DNA of 64,000 bases from positions 186,001-250,000 of the forward strand of contig CAWGPR010000002.1 in assembly GCA_963824475.1 (NCBI GenBank), given 5' to 3'. This stretch comes from Roseiarcus sp963824475 (lineage in GTDB: Bacteria > Pseudomonadota > Alphaproteobacteria > Rhizobiales > Beijerinckiaceae). Under the pieces are notes generated by a model. It did no database searches and was not told the origin of the DNA. It saw nothing but the letters and a program-made list of their open reading frames with translations. Position numbers and translations under genes: made by a program. Below, in pieces: positions 36,055 to 45,236 of this stretch; within the stretch, counting starts at the first letter, position 1; the number at the start of each line of letters is the position of its first letter.

Positions 36055-36660
36055 ATGTTGAGGACATTATCTGCGCCCACGCGGCGTGGTATGTTTGTCG
36101 CCGCCGCGGCGGTCGGAGTTCTGGTGCGCCCTCCCGGCTATGCCCATACGAACTTCCGAAGCGCCCGGGAGAGGCGCGGGGATGGGTGTGATTCAGACCC
36201 ACTACATCGACGTTCCCGAGGACGCGCGCGTCGATCTGCGCGAGCGCATCGCGGCGACACGCTGGCCTGACATTCAATCCCACGGGGTGCAGTTCGCGAC
36301 CATCCGAGGCGGCGAAGGGAAGCACCCGCTCCCGCCCGGGGCTATCATTGCTCAGTTCGCTGGTCGTGAGGCCACGTCGGAGGAAAGCGACAAAGCCGTT
36401 CGCCCTTTTGTTGAACGAGGACGGGACGAAGCCGCAGTCGAACGTCTCTTAGCTGAATCTTTCGTAGCCGCGTCCGCCGCGGATGTTCAGTTCATGGTCA
36501 AGGACTTCGAAAAAATAGGCCTCGACCGGCCGCTAGAGTTGCGCTCCGACCCATCCGTTACAACAAGCTCGACAAAGGCGGCCATTTTGCCGCTTGGGAG
36601 CAGCCAGAGTTGTTCTGCCGCGAGATGCGAACATCGTTCCGATCGCTACGCGTGTCGTAG
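36055..36660 (+). pseudogene. Epoxide hydrolase remnant
   Basis: The start (ATG 36055, with GGGAGAG upstream) has a twin-arginine type leader (PTRRGMFVAAAAVGV) and, after a frame problem near 36170, the epoxide hydrolase N-terminal signature VDLRERIAATRWPD. The last 35 codons in another frame (YNKLDKGGHFAAWEQPELF) are the extreme C-terminus of the same family. The whole alpha/beta hydrolase core (nucleophile, cap) is missing; the middle ~65 residues are unrelated. Confidence 0.7.
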
Positions 36661-36716
36661 GTCGGATACGTCGTCCGCAACGAATCCGCAATAGATCCAC
36701 AAGAGGGGGACAGAGC

Positions 36717-37163
36717 ATGACTGAACCCGCACGTTCGCCGGGGCCGACCCCCGGCGGGAAACTGCTGTACACGGGGAAGACCCACACCACCGGCGGCCGC
36801 GAAAACGGCGCGTCCCGCAGCTCGGACGGCCGCCTCGACATCAGGCTCTCGACTCCCGGCTCAGCGCGGATAGGCACGAATCCAGAGCAGCTGTTCGCCG
36901 CCGGTTGGTCGGCCTGCTTCGAAAGCGCGATGGGAATTGCGGCCCGGAAAATGAAGATCGCTCTGCCCGCTGACCTAGCTGTCGAGGCGGAAGTGGACCT
37001 CAACCTGGCGAACAGCGGGTACTTTCTTCGAGCTCGCCTCAACGTTAGCCTTCCGGGCGTCGACCGCGAGGCAGCACAAGCTTTGGTGGATGAAGCAGAC
37101 CAGACTTGTCCGTACTCGAAAGCGACGCGCGGCAATATCGATGTCACGATCACCCTAATCTAG
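36717..37163 (+). CDS. Organic hydroperoxide resistance protein (Ohr/OsmC family)
   Basis: 148 residues from ATG 36717, after AGAGGGGGA. The two redox Cys are Cys67 (AAGWSACFESA) and Cys131 (QTCPYSKATRGN), with GTNPEQLFAAGW in front of the first. Ohr reduces organic peroxides using lipoylated partners. No OhrR regulator is adjacent. Intact gene in an otherwise decayed stretch. Confidence 0.9.
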   Translation: MTEPARSPGPTPGGKLLYTGKTHTTGGRENGASRSSDGRLDIRLSTPGSARIGTNPEQLFAAGWSACFESAMGIAARKMKIALPADLAVEAEVDLNLANSGYFLRARLNVSLPGVDREAAQALVDEADQTCPYSKATRGNIDVTITLI

Positions 37164-37229
37164 GCTGGAACGTTTCTGCCTTTGCCATCGTCACCGCGAT
37201 TAAGGGGCTCTTCTCTCGCCCTGCCATCG

Positions 37230-37384
37230 AACCAACGAGACTCGTTGTCGACCCGGTCAAGGCATTCGAGAACCTCGACCTTCCGCGCCGCCGCTTTTTT
37301 GGGGCCGCGGCCATGGGCATCGCGGCCAAGCTAAAATTCACTGCGGCCCTTCGTTCCGCGAGCGTCCGAATTCTGGCGGATTGA
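37230..37384 (+). pseudogene. Twin-arginine leader remnant
   Basis: The frame contains ENLDLPRRRFFGAAAMGIAA, a twin-arginine signal like those of exported hydrolases, then runs into a stop after 20 unrelated residues. The rest of the gene is lost. Confidence 0.4.
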
Positions 37385-37402
37385 CCCGTTCGCCACGTCC
37401 TC

Positions 37403-37463
37403 GGGAATAACCGCTATTTAGCGCTCACCGGACGGCTGGAGTCGACGTTCAGCGGCCATTCGG
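37403..37463. repeat. Dispersed palindrome-ended repeat, copy 2
   Basis: Carries CACCGGACGGCTGGAGTCGA and AGCGGCCATT as in copy 1 (29945-30026), with a shorter interior; the left arm reads GGGAATAACCGCT. Confidence 0.6.
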
Positions 37464-38210
37464 GATCCGGTCGTCGACGCCGAAATTGGGGCTTTGTTAG
37501 AACTAGTCGCCCGCTTCAATCAATTTGAAAGGTTTTGATGATTCGCTTCGTCGACGGTGCGGACGACGGAGGCGATCATGGCTGCGAAGGAGATTTCAGT
37601 AAAGAAGTATGTGGTGCGGTTGAGCCCGGATGAGCGGGAGCAACTTGAAGCCCTCATCCGTAAAGGAAAGAGCCCGGCCCAGCGGTTGCTGAGGGCGCGG
37701 ATCTTGTTGAAGGCCGATGTCTCGGAAGCCGGGGAAGGCTGGAGCGACGGCCGGATCATCGAAGCGCTGGAGACCAGCCCATCCATGGTTTACCGGGTGC
37801 GCAAGCAACTGGTGGAAGAGGGCTTCGAGGCGGTGTTGAGCCGCAAGCAACGCGCGACGCCGGCGGTTGCGCGGATTTTCGACGGCGAGAAGGAAGCCAA
37901 ACTGATTGCCTTGGCTTGTTCCAAACCGCCCAAGGGCCGCGCACGCTGGACCTTGCGGTTGTTGGAGAGCAAGGTCGTGGAACTCCGCATTGTCGATCGC
38001 GCCAGCGACTCAACGATCGGGCGGGCGCTCAAAAAAACATTCTCCAGCCCCATCGCCGACAGTGCTGGGTCATCCCGCCCAAGGCCAACGGCGCGTTCGT
38101 AGCGGCGATGGAAGACGTGCTGGCCGTCTACACGCGGCCACGCGATCCCGATCGTCCGCTGGTTTGCCTGGACGAGACCTCAAAGCAACTCCTCGCCGAG
38201 ACGCGAGCGA

Positions 38211-39507
38211 GGGACTGTCGGAAATCTTGTGCGCGGAGCCGGGTTTCCATCAGGTTCTGACGAAGCGATCGCCGAACATGATGGCGAACTGGGTCTTAGC
38301 CTCGGCCCATTCGCGGGGCGGCATTTTCCATTGCTGAGCGACCTGGCGCAAGACCAGGAAAATGAGCTTGGTCGCCGCCTCGTCGCTGGGGAAATGGCCT
38401 CTCGCCCGCACGGCCCGTCGCAGCTTGGCGTTCAAGGCCTCGATAGCATTCGTGGTGTAGACGATTTTGCGCACGGCCGGAGCGAAGGCGAAGAACGGGA
38501 TGATCTGCTCCCATTGTCGCCGCCAGATCTGGCCGATCGCCGCATATTTGCGGCCCCATGAGCCGTCCTCGAAGGCCTCCAAGGCCTTGCGGCCGGCCTC
38601 GGCGTCGGCGGCGCGGTAGATTTTCCGTAGCTCGGCGACGACGGGCTTCCGGTCTTTCCAGGACACGAAATCCAGCGAATTGCGGATGAGATGGACGATG
38701 CAGGTTTGAACCGTGGCCTGCGGAAAGACCGCCTCGATCGCCTCCGGAAAGCCCTTCAGGCCGTCGACGACGGCGATCAGGATGTCCTCGACGCCGCGGG
38801 CCTTCAGCTCGTTCATCACCTTGAGCCAGAATTTGGCGCCCTCGGTCGTCTCGATCCAGAGCCCGAGAATGTCCTTCGTTCCATCTGCTGCGACGCCAAG
38901 CGCGAGATAGACAGCCTTGTTGCGCACCAGGCCTTCGTCGCGGATCTTGACCCTGATGGCGTCGAAGAAAACCAGCGGATAGCTCGTCTCGAGCGGCCGG
39001 TTCTGCCATTCGGCCACGGTCTCGAGCACGGCGTCGGTGACCGTCGAAATCAGGTCCGGCGACACCTCCAGCCCGTAAAGCTCTAGGAGATGGCCCTGGA
39101 TCTCGCGAACCGTCATGCCGCGCGCGTACATCGACACGATCTTGTCGTCGAAGCCGGGAAACCGCCGCTGGTAGCGCTGGATCAGCTTCGGATCGAATGT
39201 GCCTTCCCGATCGCGCGGAATGCGGATGTCGATCTTGGCCGTCTCCGTCAGGACCGTCTTCTTTGAAGAGCCGTTGCGCCGGTTCCGGGAACCCTCCGCG
39301 GCTTCATTGTCGAGATGATCGTCGAGCTCGGCGTTCAGCACCCGTTCCGCCAGAGCCTTCTTCAGCTCATCGAAAAGACCGTCCTTCGAAAACACAGCCT
39401 TCGGGTCGCGGCCAGCCAAAAGATCGTCCAGCGTGTCCTTCTTGATCGCCATACTCGCCCTCCATCGACGCGATTATGGCCCCACGCACGAAATTCCTGA
39501 CAGTCCC
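38211..39507 (-). mobile_element. IS256-family insertion sequence
   Basis: 1297 bp, ends GGGACTGTC and inverse at 38211 and 39507, within ~25-bp imperfect inverted repeats. The 9-bp target CGCGAGCGA is duplicated exactly at 38202-38210 and 39508-39516. Confidence 0.92.
38250..39452 (-). CDS. IS256 (Mutator-type) transposase
   Basis: 400 residues, intact. YPLVFFDAIRVKIRDEG carries the first catalytic Asp, ILIAVVDGLKGFPEAI the second, and TTNAIEALNAKLRRAV the Glu. Normal length for IS256. ATG with GAGGGCGAG upstream. Confidence 0.92.
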   Translation of the reverse strand: MAIKKDTLDDLLAGRDPKAVFSKDGLFDELKKALAERVLNAELDDHLDNEAAEGSRNRRNGSSKKTVLTETAKIDIRIPRDREGTFDPKLIQRYQRRFPGFDDKIVSMYARGMTVREIQGHLLELYGLEVSPDLISTVTDAVLETVAEWQNRPLETSYPLVFFDAIRVKIRDEGLVRNKAVYLALGVAADGTKDILGLWIETTEGAKFWLKVMNELKARGVEDILIAVVDGLKGFPEAIEAVFPQATVQTCIVHLIRNSLDFVSWKDRKPVVAELRKIYRAADAEAGRKALEAFEDGSWGRKYAAIGQIWRRQWEQIIPFFAFAPAVRKIVYTTNAIEALNAKLRRAVRARGHFPSDEAATKLIFLVLRQVAQQWKMPPREWAEAKTQFAIMFGDRFVRT

Positions 39508-40241
39508 CGCGAGCGACGATCCCGATGAAACCGGGGTGCCCGGCCCGTTGCGATTGCGAGTACGAGCGCAATGGAACCGCCAACCTGTTCATGCTGTTCG
39601 CGCCGCTCGAAGGTTGGCGCCATATCAAAGTCACAGATCGCCACACCGCCGTGGATTATGCTCACCTCTTGAAAGACGTGGCCGATATCCACTTTTCCGC
39701 CGCCCAGACCATCGTTCTGGTCCAGGACAATCTCAACATCCACAGCAAGGCGTCACTCTACGAAGCCTTTCCGCCCGCCGAAGCCAGGCGGCTGGTCGAG
39801 CGGTTCGAATGGCATTACACGCCAAAGCACGGCAGCTGGCTTAATCTGGCGGAGTCGGAACTCGGCGTCCTATCGTCCCAATGTCTCGACCGCCGCATCC
39901 CTGACAAACAAACCCTCGTCGAGGAAGTCGCCGCCTGGGAGAAGGACCGCAATACCAATCACGCCAAGGCCAATTGGCACTTCACAACCCCAAACGCTCG
40001 CATCGAACTCAAACACCTCTACCCGTCAATCTGACTGAAATCGGCCGACTAGCGCAGCGGTCAGCCAACTCGTCCCCGAAACGGATTTACAGCCTCGGCG
40101 TGGTTCTCAACGACATTTCAGTCTTGTCAAAGTCTTGTTTACGGCCGCAGTCTCTTGCCTTCGCAAGGCTGTCATCTGGCGCATATCGGTTGAGATGTCG
40201 CGCCGAAGCGTAAAGACGCTCTTTTGACAAGAGGCAGATTA

Positions 40242-40985
40242 ATGGACGCCGAAGGCATCAGACGTCTGGCCGCAGTGGCGGGGTTTATCTTCCGGGGCAG
40301 CGTCGAGCACAATTGGAAGGGCGAAGCCCCGCCCATTCCGGAGGGGGCGGGCGAGATAGTCGCGATGCGAATTGAGGAGGTGCTACGCAGCACCCCTGTG
40401 TTGCGGAGCCTCGCCGGCCAGGAGGCGCTGGTGGTGAGCGGGAGCGCCGGTCCGCTGCGGCAATTGAAGAGCCCTATCCTGTTCACAGAAGTCGTCTCTC
40501 TAGGGCAGCAGCTCCTCGTGCGCGATCTTGGCTATGTCGAGGCGGACCATGAAACCACCCGGCAGGTGGTCGAAGCCATCCGGGAGGTTGAGGAGCGGCC
40601 GTTGCGCGAGCGGATCGCCGCGGCGGACCTGATCGTGGCGGGGGAAGTGGTCGAAAGCAGGGAGGTTGAGCAGCCCACCCTGCGGCGCTCCGAGCATGAC
40701 CCGGTGTGGTGGATTGCGCGGGTCAACGTGACGGCCGTGTTCAAGGGTCAAAAGCCACGTGACCTTAGAGTGCTATTCGCCAACAGCAGGGATCACGTTT
40801 GGACTCGGTCGCCGAAGCTGCATCCGCCCGCGAGCGGCATCCTTTTTCTGTTCCGCGTCAAGGAGGACGAGGTTCCGAGAGAGGTCCCGCGCGCCGCCTA
40901 TCAGGCGACAGATCCGCTGGACTTCCAACCGCTCAGCCGGCGCGAAGAAATAGAACGGCACCTCGGCGCACGGGGAGGCCGCTGA
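40242..40985 (+). CDS. Hypothetical protein upstream of sialidase-like gene
   Basis: 247 residues from ATG 40242 (GAGG upstream). No signal peptide or membrane segment. Repeated alpha/beta pattern: FRGSVEHNW and GEIVAMRIEEVLRSTP in the first half resemble DLIVAGEVVESREVEQP and ARVNVTAVFKGQKP in the second, so the protein may be two related beta-rich domains. No family recognised. The next gene starts one base after its stop, so they form one operon, perhaps a surface protein and its helper. Confidence 0.6.
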   Translation: MDAEGIRRLAAVAGFIFRGSVEHNWKGEAPPIPEGAGEIVAMRIEEVLRSTPVLRSLAGQEALVVSGSAGPLRQLKSPILFTEVVSLGQQLLVRDLGYVEADHETTRQVVEAIREVEERPLRERIAAADLIVAGEVVESREVEQPTLRRSEHDPVWWIARVNVTAVFKGQKPRDLRVLFANSRDHVWTRSPKLHPPASGILFLFRVKEDEVPREVPRAAYQATDPLDFQPLSRREEIERHLGARGGR

Positions 40986-40986
40986 C

Positions 40987-43446
40987 ATGTCCGACGTCAT
41001 CACTCTCATCAACATCATCCCGAGCACGTCGAGCGCCGAAACGAATCAGGACAGCGAGGCCAATCTCGCCGTCAATCCCGCCAATCCGTTAGAGATGGCG
41101 GCGACCACCTTCACGCCGAGCCCGAATGCCGGCAGCACCAAGTCGCCTGTGTTCTTCTCGAACGACGGCGGCCTGACATGGGCGTTGAAGGACCTCATCG
41201 CCAACAGTCCAGTGCGCGACCAAACGCTTCGCTTCGCGACGCAAGGCGGCATGCTGTACGGCGGCGTGCTTTGGGGCTTCGGCAGCAGCACCGCCAGCAT
41301 TAACTTCGATATTCTGCGGACCAATGATTTCTCCGGCGCGACGACGATGACCGTGCTCGCGCAACGAAAGAACGACGACCAACCCTTCATCGAGGCGGAG
41401 ACGGTTCCGAGCGGCCCGAACGCGGGCAAGGACCGCATCTATGTCGGCAGCAATGACCACGCGCCAGCCAATATCCCAGCGACCATCGATCTGTCACTCG
41501 ACGCCGGAGCCACACCGGCGTCGTCGGTCACCACGCAGACCATTGTCGTGGAGGGCCGGACCGTCTCGCGTGACTGGCCGCAGACGCGGCCCGCCGTCCA
41601 TCCAAACGGCACGGTCTATGCGCTGTTCTACTCGGACATCAGTCCGGCGTGGGACGTCGTCATTGTCCGTGACGACAACTGGGGGAGCAGCAGCCCGCCG
41701 TTCCAGGCTCTGAAAGACAGCGACGGCAAGCCCGGCATTCGCATCACCACCACCGTGAACCTGCCGACGCCGATACCGTCCGCGCTCTATATCGGCAACC
41801 AGCGTATCAACGGCGATCTGGCGATCGCGGTCGACCCGAACAACAGCGCAATCGTCTATGTCTGCTGGGGCGACTTCCAGAGCGGGACGTACACGCTCTA
41901 TGTCAGCAAATCGACGGACTTCGGTCAGACGTGGCCGGCCATCCTGCGCACAATAGATAACGCCACCAATCCCGCGCTTGCCGTCAACAGCGTTGGCCGG
42001 GTCGGGTTCCTCTACCAACTCGCCGCCGGGCCCTCCACGAATCAGAAATGGCAAACGACGCTGGAACTGACGACCGACGATTTCGCCACGATCACCAGCC
42101 ACGTGCTGGCCGTCACGCCGACCAACTCACCGGCCTACACCGGCAGCGACCCGTATCTTGGCGACTATCTCTCCATGATGGCCGTCGGCCATTCCTTCTA
42201 CGGGATCTTCACGGCCGACAACACACCGGACCTCGCCAACTTCCCGAAGGGCGTGACCTATCAACGCAATGCGAACTTCACGACGAAGACGCTGCTGGAC
42301 CTCAGCAACAATCCCGTTTCGAATTCTATCGATCCATTCGTCTTCAGTCTGAAGCATGGCGTTGGCCGCGTCGTCACCGTGATCGCGAATGCCGGCAATT
42401 TCGGCCCTGTCTGCGTCGGTTCCTTCGCCGACGAGGAACTGACAATCGACAACGGCGGCGACGGCGAGCTCTTGATAACCGGGATCGTTGCGGCCCCGCC
42501 CGACTTTCAGTCACCGAGCGTGCTCTCATACCCGATCAAGCTCGGCGTCGGCGACGCAATCGACATTCCGATACGCTTCGCCCCGACGAGCATTGGGCTG
42601 CACGCCGGCACGATCACGATAACGAGCAACGACCCGACCTCGCCGCACATCGTGCGGGTTTTTGGCGATGCGCCAACCCCGCGCCTCAGCCTCGCCATCG
42701 CAAACAGCGGTAAGTTTGCCGAGGTCTGCGTCGGCAGTTTCGTTGACGAACCGCTCGTGCTCAACAATAGCGGCCATTGCCCGGTGACCGTGTCCGCGGT
42801 CACCTCGTCGTCCGCGGCATTCCTGGCGCCGGAGGTCCTATCATTCCCGTTGTTGATCGGCCCCGGCAATTCGCTCGCCTTGCCAATCCGCTTCGCTCCG
42901 ACGGGCTTTGGACCAGTAACTGGCGTGATTACCGTAGCGAGCAGCGACCCAGCCTCACCGCACACCGTGCGGGTGTCGGGGGACGCGCCTTCAGGCAAGC
43001 TTGCCGTCGCCGGCTCGACAACCTTTGGCGGCGTCAACGCCTGCTGCTGCGCGGATCGCACGCTCTCCGTCTGCAATGTGGGCGACTGCGCGCTGAACGT
43101 GACGAGCGTCCATTTCAAGCGCAGAAGCCGCCACTGGAAGATTTTGCACAATCCCTTCCCGGCGAAGCTGCGCCCCGGTTCGTGTCTACCGGTCGTGATC
43201 CAATATCACGCTACCGAAAAGGTGGCTCGCATCTGCGAACTGGTGATCGAAAGCGACGACCCTGCGACACCAGTCAAGATCGTAGAGGCGCTTGCCTACA
43301 CGATTTGGGAGTGCGGCTGCAAAGAGGGTTGCGGCAAGGAGGATTGCGACGATTGCCGCAAGAATTGTTGCGACAAGCATTCGTCTTGCCGTCAGGGTTA
43401 CCCGTGCTGCGATGACGATGATGGCGAGGATCGAAGAGGGGAGTGA
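40987..43446 (+). CDS. Exo-sialidase-like beta-propeller protein with ASH repeats and Cys-rich tail
   Basis: 819 residues, no signal peptide seen. Residues ~1-445 look like a BNR/sialidase-type propeller with Asp-box motifs (FFSNDGGLTW, KSTDFGQTW). Three ~105-residue repeats follow, each with a NAGNFGPVCVGSF- or NSGKFAEVCVGSF-like start, FAPTSIGLHAGTITITSNDP-like centre and a HIVRVFGDAP-like end; these match the ASPM-SPD-2-Hydin type domain. The last ~45 residues hold 14 Cys (ECGCKEGCGKEDCDDC) and end acidic, suggesting metal binding or disulfides. Probably a large secreted or surface protein, route unknown. Confidence 0.75.
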   Translation: MSDVITLINIIPSTSSAETNQDSEANLAVNPANPLEMAATTFTPSPNAGSTKSPVFFSNDGGLTWALKDLIANSPVRDQTLRFATQGGMLYGGVLWGFGSSTASINFDILRTNDFSGATTMTVLAQRKNDDQPFIEAETVPSGPNAGKDRIYVGSNDHAPANIPATIDLSLDAGATPASSVTTQTIVVEGRTVSRDWPQTRPAVHPNGTVYALFYSDISPAWDVVIVRDDNWGSSSPPFQALKDSDGKPGIRITTTVNLPTPIPSALYIGNQRINGDLAIAVDPNNSAIVYVCWGDFQSGTYTLYVSKSTDFGQTWPAILRTIDNATNPALAVNSVGRVGFLYQLAAGPSTNQKWQTTLELTTDDFATITSHVLAVTPTNSPAYTGSDPYLGDYLSMMAVGHSFYGIFTADNTPDLANFPKGVTYQRNANFTTKTLLDLSNNPVSNSIDPFVFSLKHGVGRVVTVIANAGNFGPVCVGSFADEELTIDNGGDGELLITGIVAAPPDFQSPSVLSYPIKLGVGDAIDIPIRFAPTSIGLHAGTITITSNDPTSPHIVRVFGDAPTPRLSLAIANSGKFAEVCVGSFVDEPLVLNNSGHCPVTVSAVTSSSAAFLAPEVLSFPLLIGPGNSLALPIRFAPTGFGPVTGVITVASSDPASPHTVRVSGDAPSGKLAVAGSTTFGGVNACCCADRTLSVCNVGDCALNVTSVHFKRRSRHWKILHNPFPAKLRPGSCLPVVIQYHATEKVARICELVIESDDPATPVKIVEALAYTIWECGCKEGCGKEDCDDCRKNCCDKHSSCRQGYPCCDDDDGEDRRGE

Positions 43447-43494
43447 TGCGGCCCGAGATAGTGGGCGCTTCCCGATACGTGACGGAGGTTTAGC

Positions 43495-43737
43495 TTGAGA
43501 AAAAACCTTTCATGGACGTTCTGGGTTGAAATCATCTTGGCCTCGTTCACCGGTCTGTTAGGGCTCATCACGCCTTTCTTTCCGGACTGGATCGAGGCCG
43601 TCTCTGGCTGGGACCCCGATCAACATGACGGCTCGGTCGAGCGGATGATCCTCGTCGGACTGTGCATTCTGTCGATAGTGATCTTCTCGCTCGCTGCTGT
43701 TGAATGGCGACGAACGGCGTCAGCGGGAGCGTCTTAG
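43495..43737 (+). CDS. Small two-helix membrane protein
   Basis: 80 residues from TTG 43495, nine bases after GGAGG. Two hydrophobic segments (VEIILASFTGLLGLITPFF and MILVGLCILSIVIFSLAAV) with a short acidic loop between. No family recognised. Third gene of the sialidase-like operon by spacing (49 bases). Confidence 0.6.
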   Translation: MRKNLSWTFWVEIILASFTGLLGLITPFFPDWIEAVSGWDPDQHDGSVERMILVGLCILSIVIFSLAAVEWRRTASAGAS

Positions 43738-43771
43738 CGCAACTTGTTTCGGCTCGTTCACCGCATTCTGC

Positions 43772-43788
43772 CAATGGCCGCTATTTGC
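43772..43788. repeat. Half copy of the dispersed repeat, cut by group II intron
   Basis: AATGGCCGCTATTTGC matches one arm and start of the repeat at 29945-30026. It stops exactly at the intron's GTGCG 5' end. Confidence 0.45.
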
Positions 43789-44069
43789 GTGCGCCGTGAG
43801 AAGGCGGCGCTTTCCAGTGGGTGCAAGTCCCACCCGGCGAACGCTCCAGCCGGAAGCAACCGGAGCAGTCATGGAGGTGACGAAATGGCTGAAGCCTTCG
43901 GTGTAGCTGGTCACATATAGGTGACGGCGCGAGTGTGCGGGCCGCAATGCGAGTGAGTGCGCCGGGAGACCGGCAAGGAGTATGTGGTGAAAGATCCCAT
44001 GGGCGTCTGGATAGCGACCGGCGCGCTCGGCAGAGTGAGGTTGCTAACCCACCCACTCTGGAGACGACC

Positions 44070-45236
44070 ATGCAAGTTGCAGCTGACCGAACCGATGCGT
44101 CGACCGCTATCCAAACAGATCTTCCCGCAATTTTTGTGTCTTTGGAACTCAGCCGATCTACCTGGCTGATCACATCTTTGTCGCCAGGCGCCGGGGAGAA
44201 GATGTCGAAGCATTCGATTCGGGCCGGCGATGTGGCGGGCTTGCTCGTGCGGTTGGCCCAGCTCAAGGAGAAAGCGCGAGGGCGGACGGGGCGGGACTTT
44301 CCCATCATCGCCATCCAAGAGGCCGGATTGGACGGCTTCTGGATCCACCGCGTTCTGCAGAGCGAAGGAATCGAAAGCCACGTTGTCGATGCCGCGTCGA
44401 TTTTGACCTCGCGCCGCCGGCACCGAGCAAAGACCGACGGGATCGATGGGGAGACGCTGGTCCGCACGCTTTTAGCCTACAAACGCGGGGAGCCGCGGGT
44501 GTGCGCGATGGTCAAGGCGCCGACACCCGAAGAGGAAGACCGCCGCCGGATCTGCCGGGAGCGCAAGACGCTCGTTGGCGAGCGAGTGGAACACGTCAAC
44601 CGGATCAAGGGGCTGCTCTTCGCCCAAGGCGTCTCTGATTATGAGCCGTTGAAGCGTAACCGCCGGGCGCGGCTGGAAGAATTGAAGACGGGCGATGGCC
44701 GCGCCTTGCCGGCGCACCTGAAAGCGCAGATCAGCCGCGAACTCGATCGCCTCGAACTAGTCCTGCCGCAGCTGAAGGCGGTCGAGGCGGAACGGGATGC
44801 CTCACTCAAGCCGGTGAGCGAAGGGTGCCCCGCGCCTGCGGCGATGCTGGCGCAGTTGAAGGGGATGGGACCGGAATTTACGGCAATACTCTGGTCTGAA
44901 GGGCTGTTCCGCAGCTTCAGCAACCGAAGGCAACTGGCGGCCTACGCTGGGCTGGCGCCGACACCCTGGCAGAGCGGATCGGTCGCTCACGAACAGGGGG
45001 TCTCCAAGGCTGGCAATCCGCGGCTGCGAACGACGATGATACAGCTCGCGTGGCTGTGGCTGCGACACCAGCCAACCTCGGCGCTAAGCGTCTGGTTCCA
45101 AGAGCGCGTCCAGAGCAACGGCGGTAAGATGCGCAAGACCACGATCGTTGCGCTGGCTCGCAAGCTCCTCGTCGCGTTGTGGAAATATTCAACCAGCGGC
45201 GTCGTCATCGAGGGCGCCGTGATGAAGGCCATCTGA
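44070..45236 (+). CDS. IS110-family transposase (DEDD type)
   Basis: 388 residues from ATG 44070 (CTGGAG upstream). IFVSLELSRSTWLITSLSPG holds the first acidic residues, IIAIQEAGLDGFWIHRVL the Glu, and KTDGIDGETLVR the DGID motif; the C-terminal half has AQLKGMGPEFTAILWSEG, QLAAYAGLAPTPWQSG and the Ser of KAGNPRLRT. Inverted repeats are not evident, as usual for this family. Inserted in group II intron 1. Confidence 0.88.
   Translation: MQVAADRTDASTAIQTDLPAIFVSLELSRSTWLITSLSPGAGEKMSKHSIRAGDVAGLLVRLAQLKEKARGRTGRDFPIIAIQEAGLDGFWIHRVLQSEGIESHVVDAASILTSRRRHRAKTDGIDGETLVRTLLAYKRGEPRVCAMVKAPTPEEEDRRRICRERKTLVGERVEHVNRIKGLLFAQGVSDYEPLKRNRRARLEELKTGDGRALPAHLKAQISRELDRLELVLPQLKAVEAERDASLKPVSEGCPAPAAMLAQLKGMGPEFTAILWSEGLFRSFSNRRQLAAYAGLAPTPWQSGSVAHEQGVSKAGNPRLRTTMIQLAWLWLRHQPTSALSVWFQERVQSNGGKMRKTTIVALARKLLVALWKYSTSGVVIEGAVMKAI

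Larger units (their letters stand above)
37578..40034 (+). pseudogene. IS630 transposase interrupted by IS256
   Basis: N-terminal half from ATG 37578: VVRLSPDEREQLEALIRKG, SPSMVYRVRKQLVEEGFEA. At about 38032 an A7 run gives, after a -1 slip, RALKKNILQPHRRQCW, the normal reading; the catalytic half then starts (LVCLDETSKQLLAETR). The IS256 sits at 38211-39507, after which the sense resumes (MKPGCPARCDCEYERNGTAN, VLVQDNLNIHSKASLYEAF, LNLAESELGVLSSQCLDRR). Removing IS256 and one 9-bp copy restores ETRATIPMKPG in frame. Confidence 0.85.
37506..40049 (+). mobile_element. IS630-family insertion sequence (copy 2), split by IS256
   Basis: Both ends lie in CTAG (37503-37506 and 40049-40052), giving the TA duplication, with imperfect inverted ends beginning GTCG and GTCGGCC. 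Without the inner IS256 and its extra target copy the element would be 1238 bp. It is a different lineage from copy 1. Confidence 0.75.
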
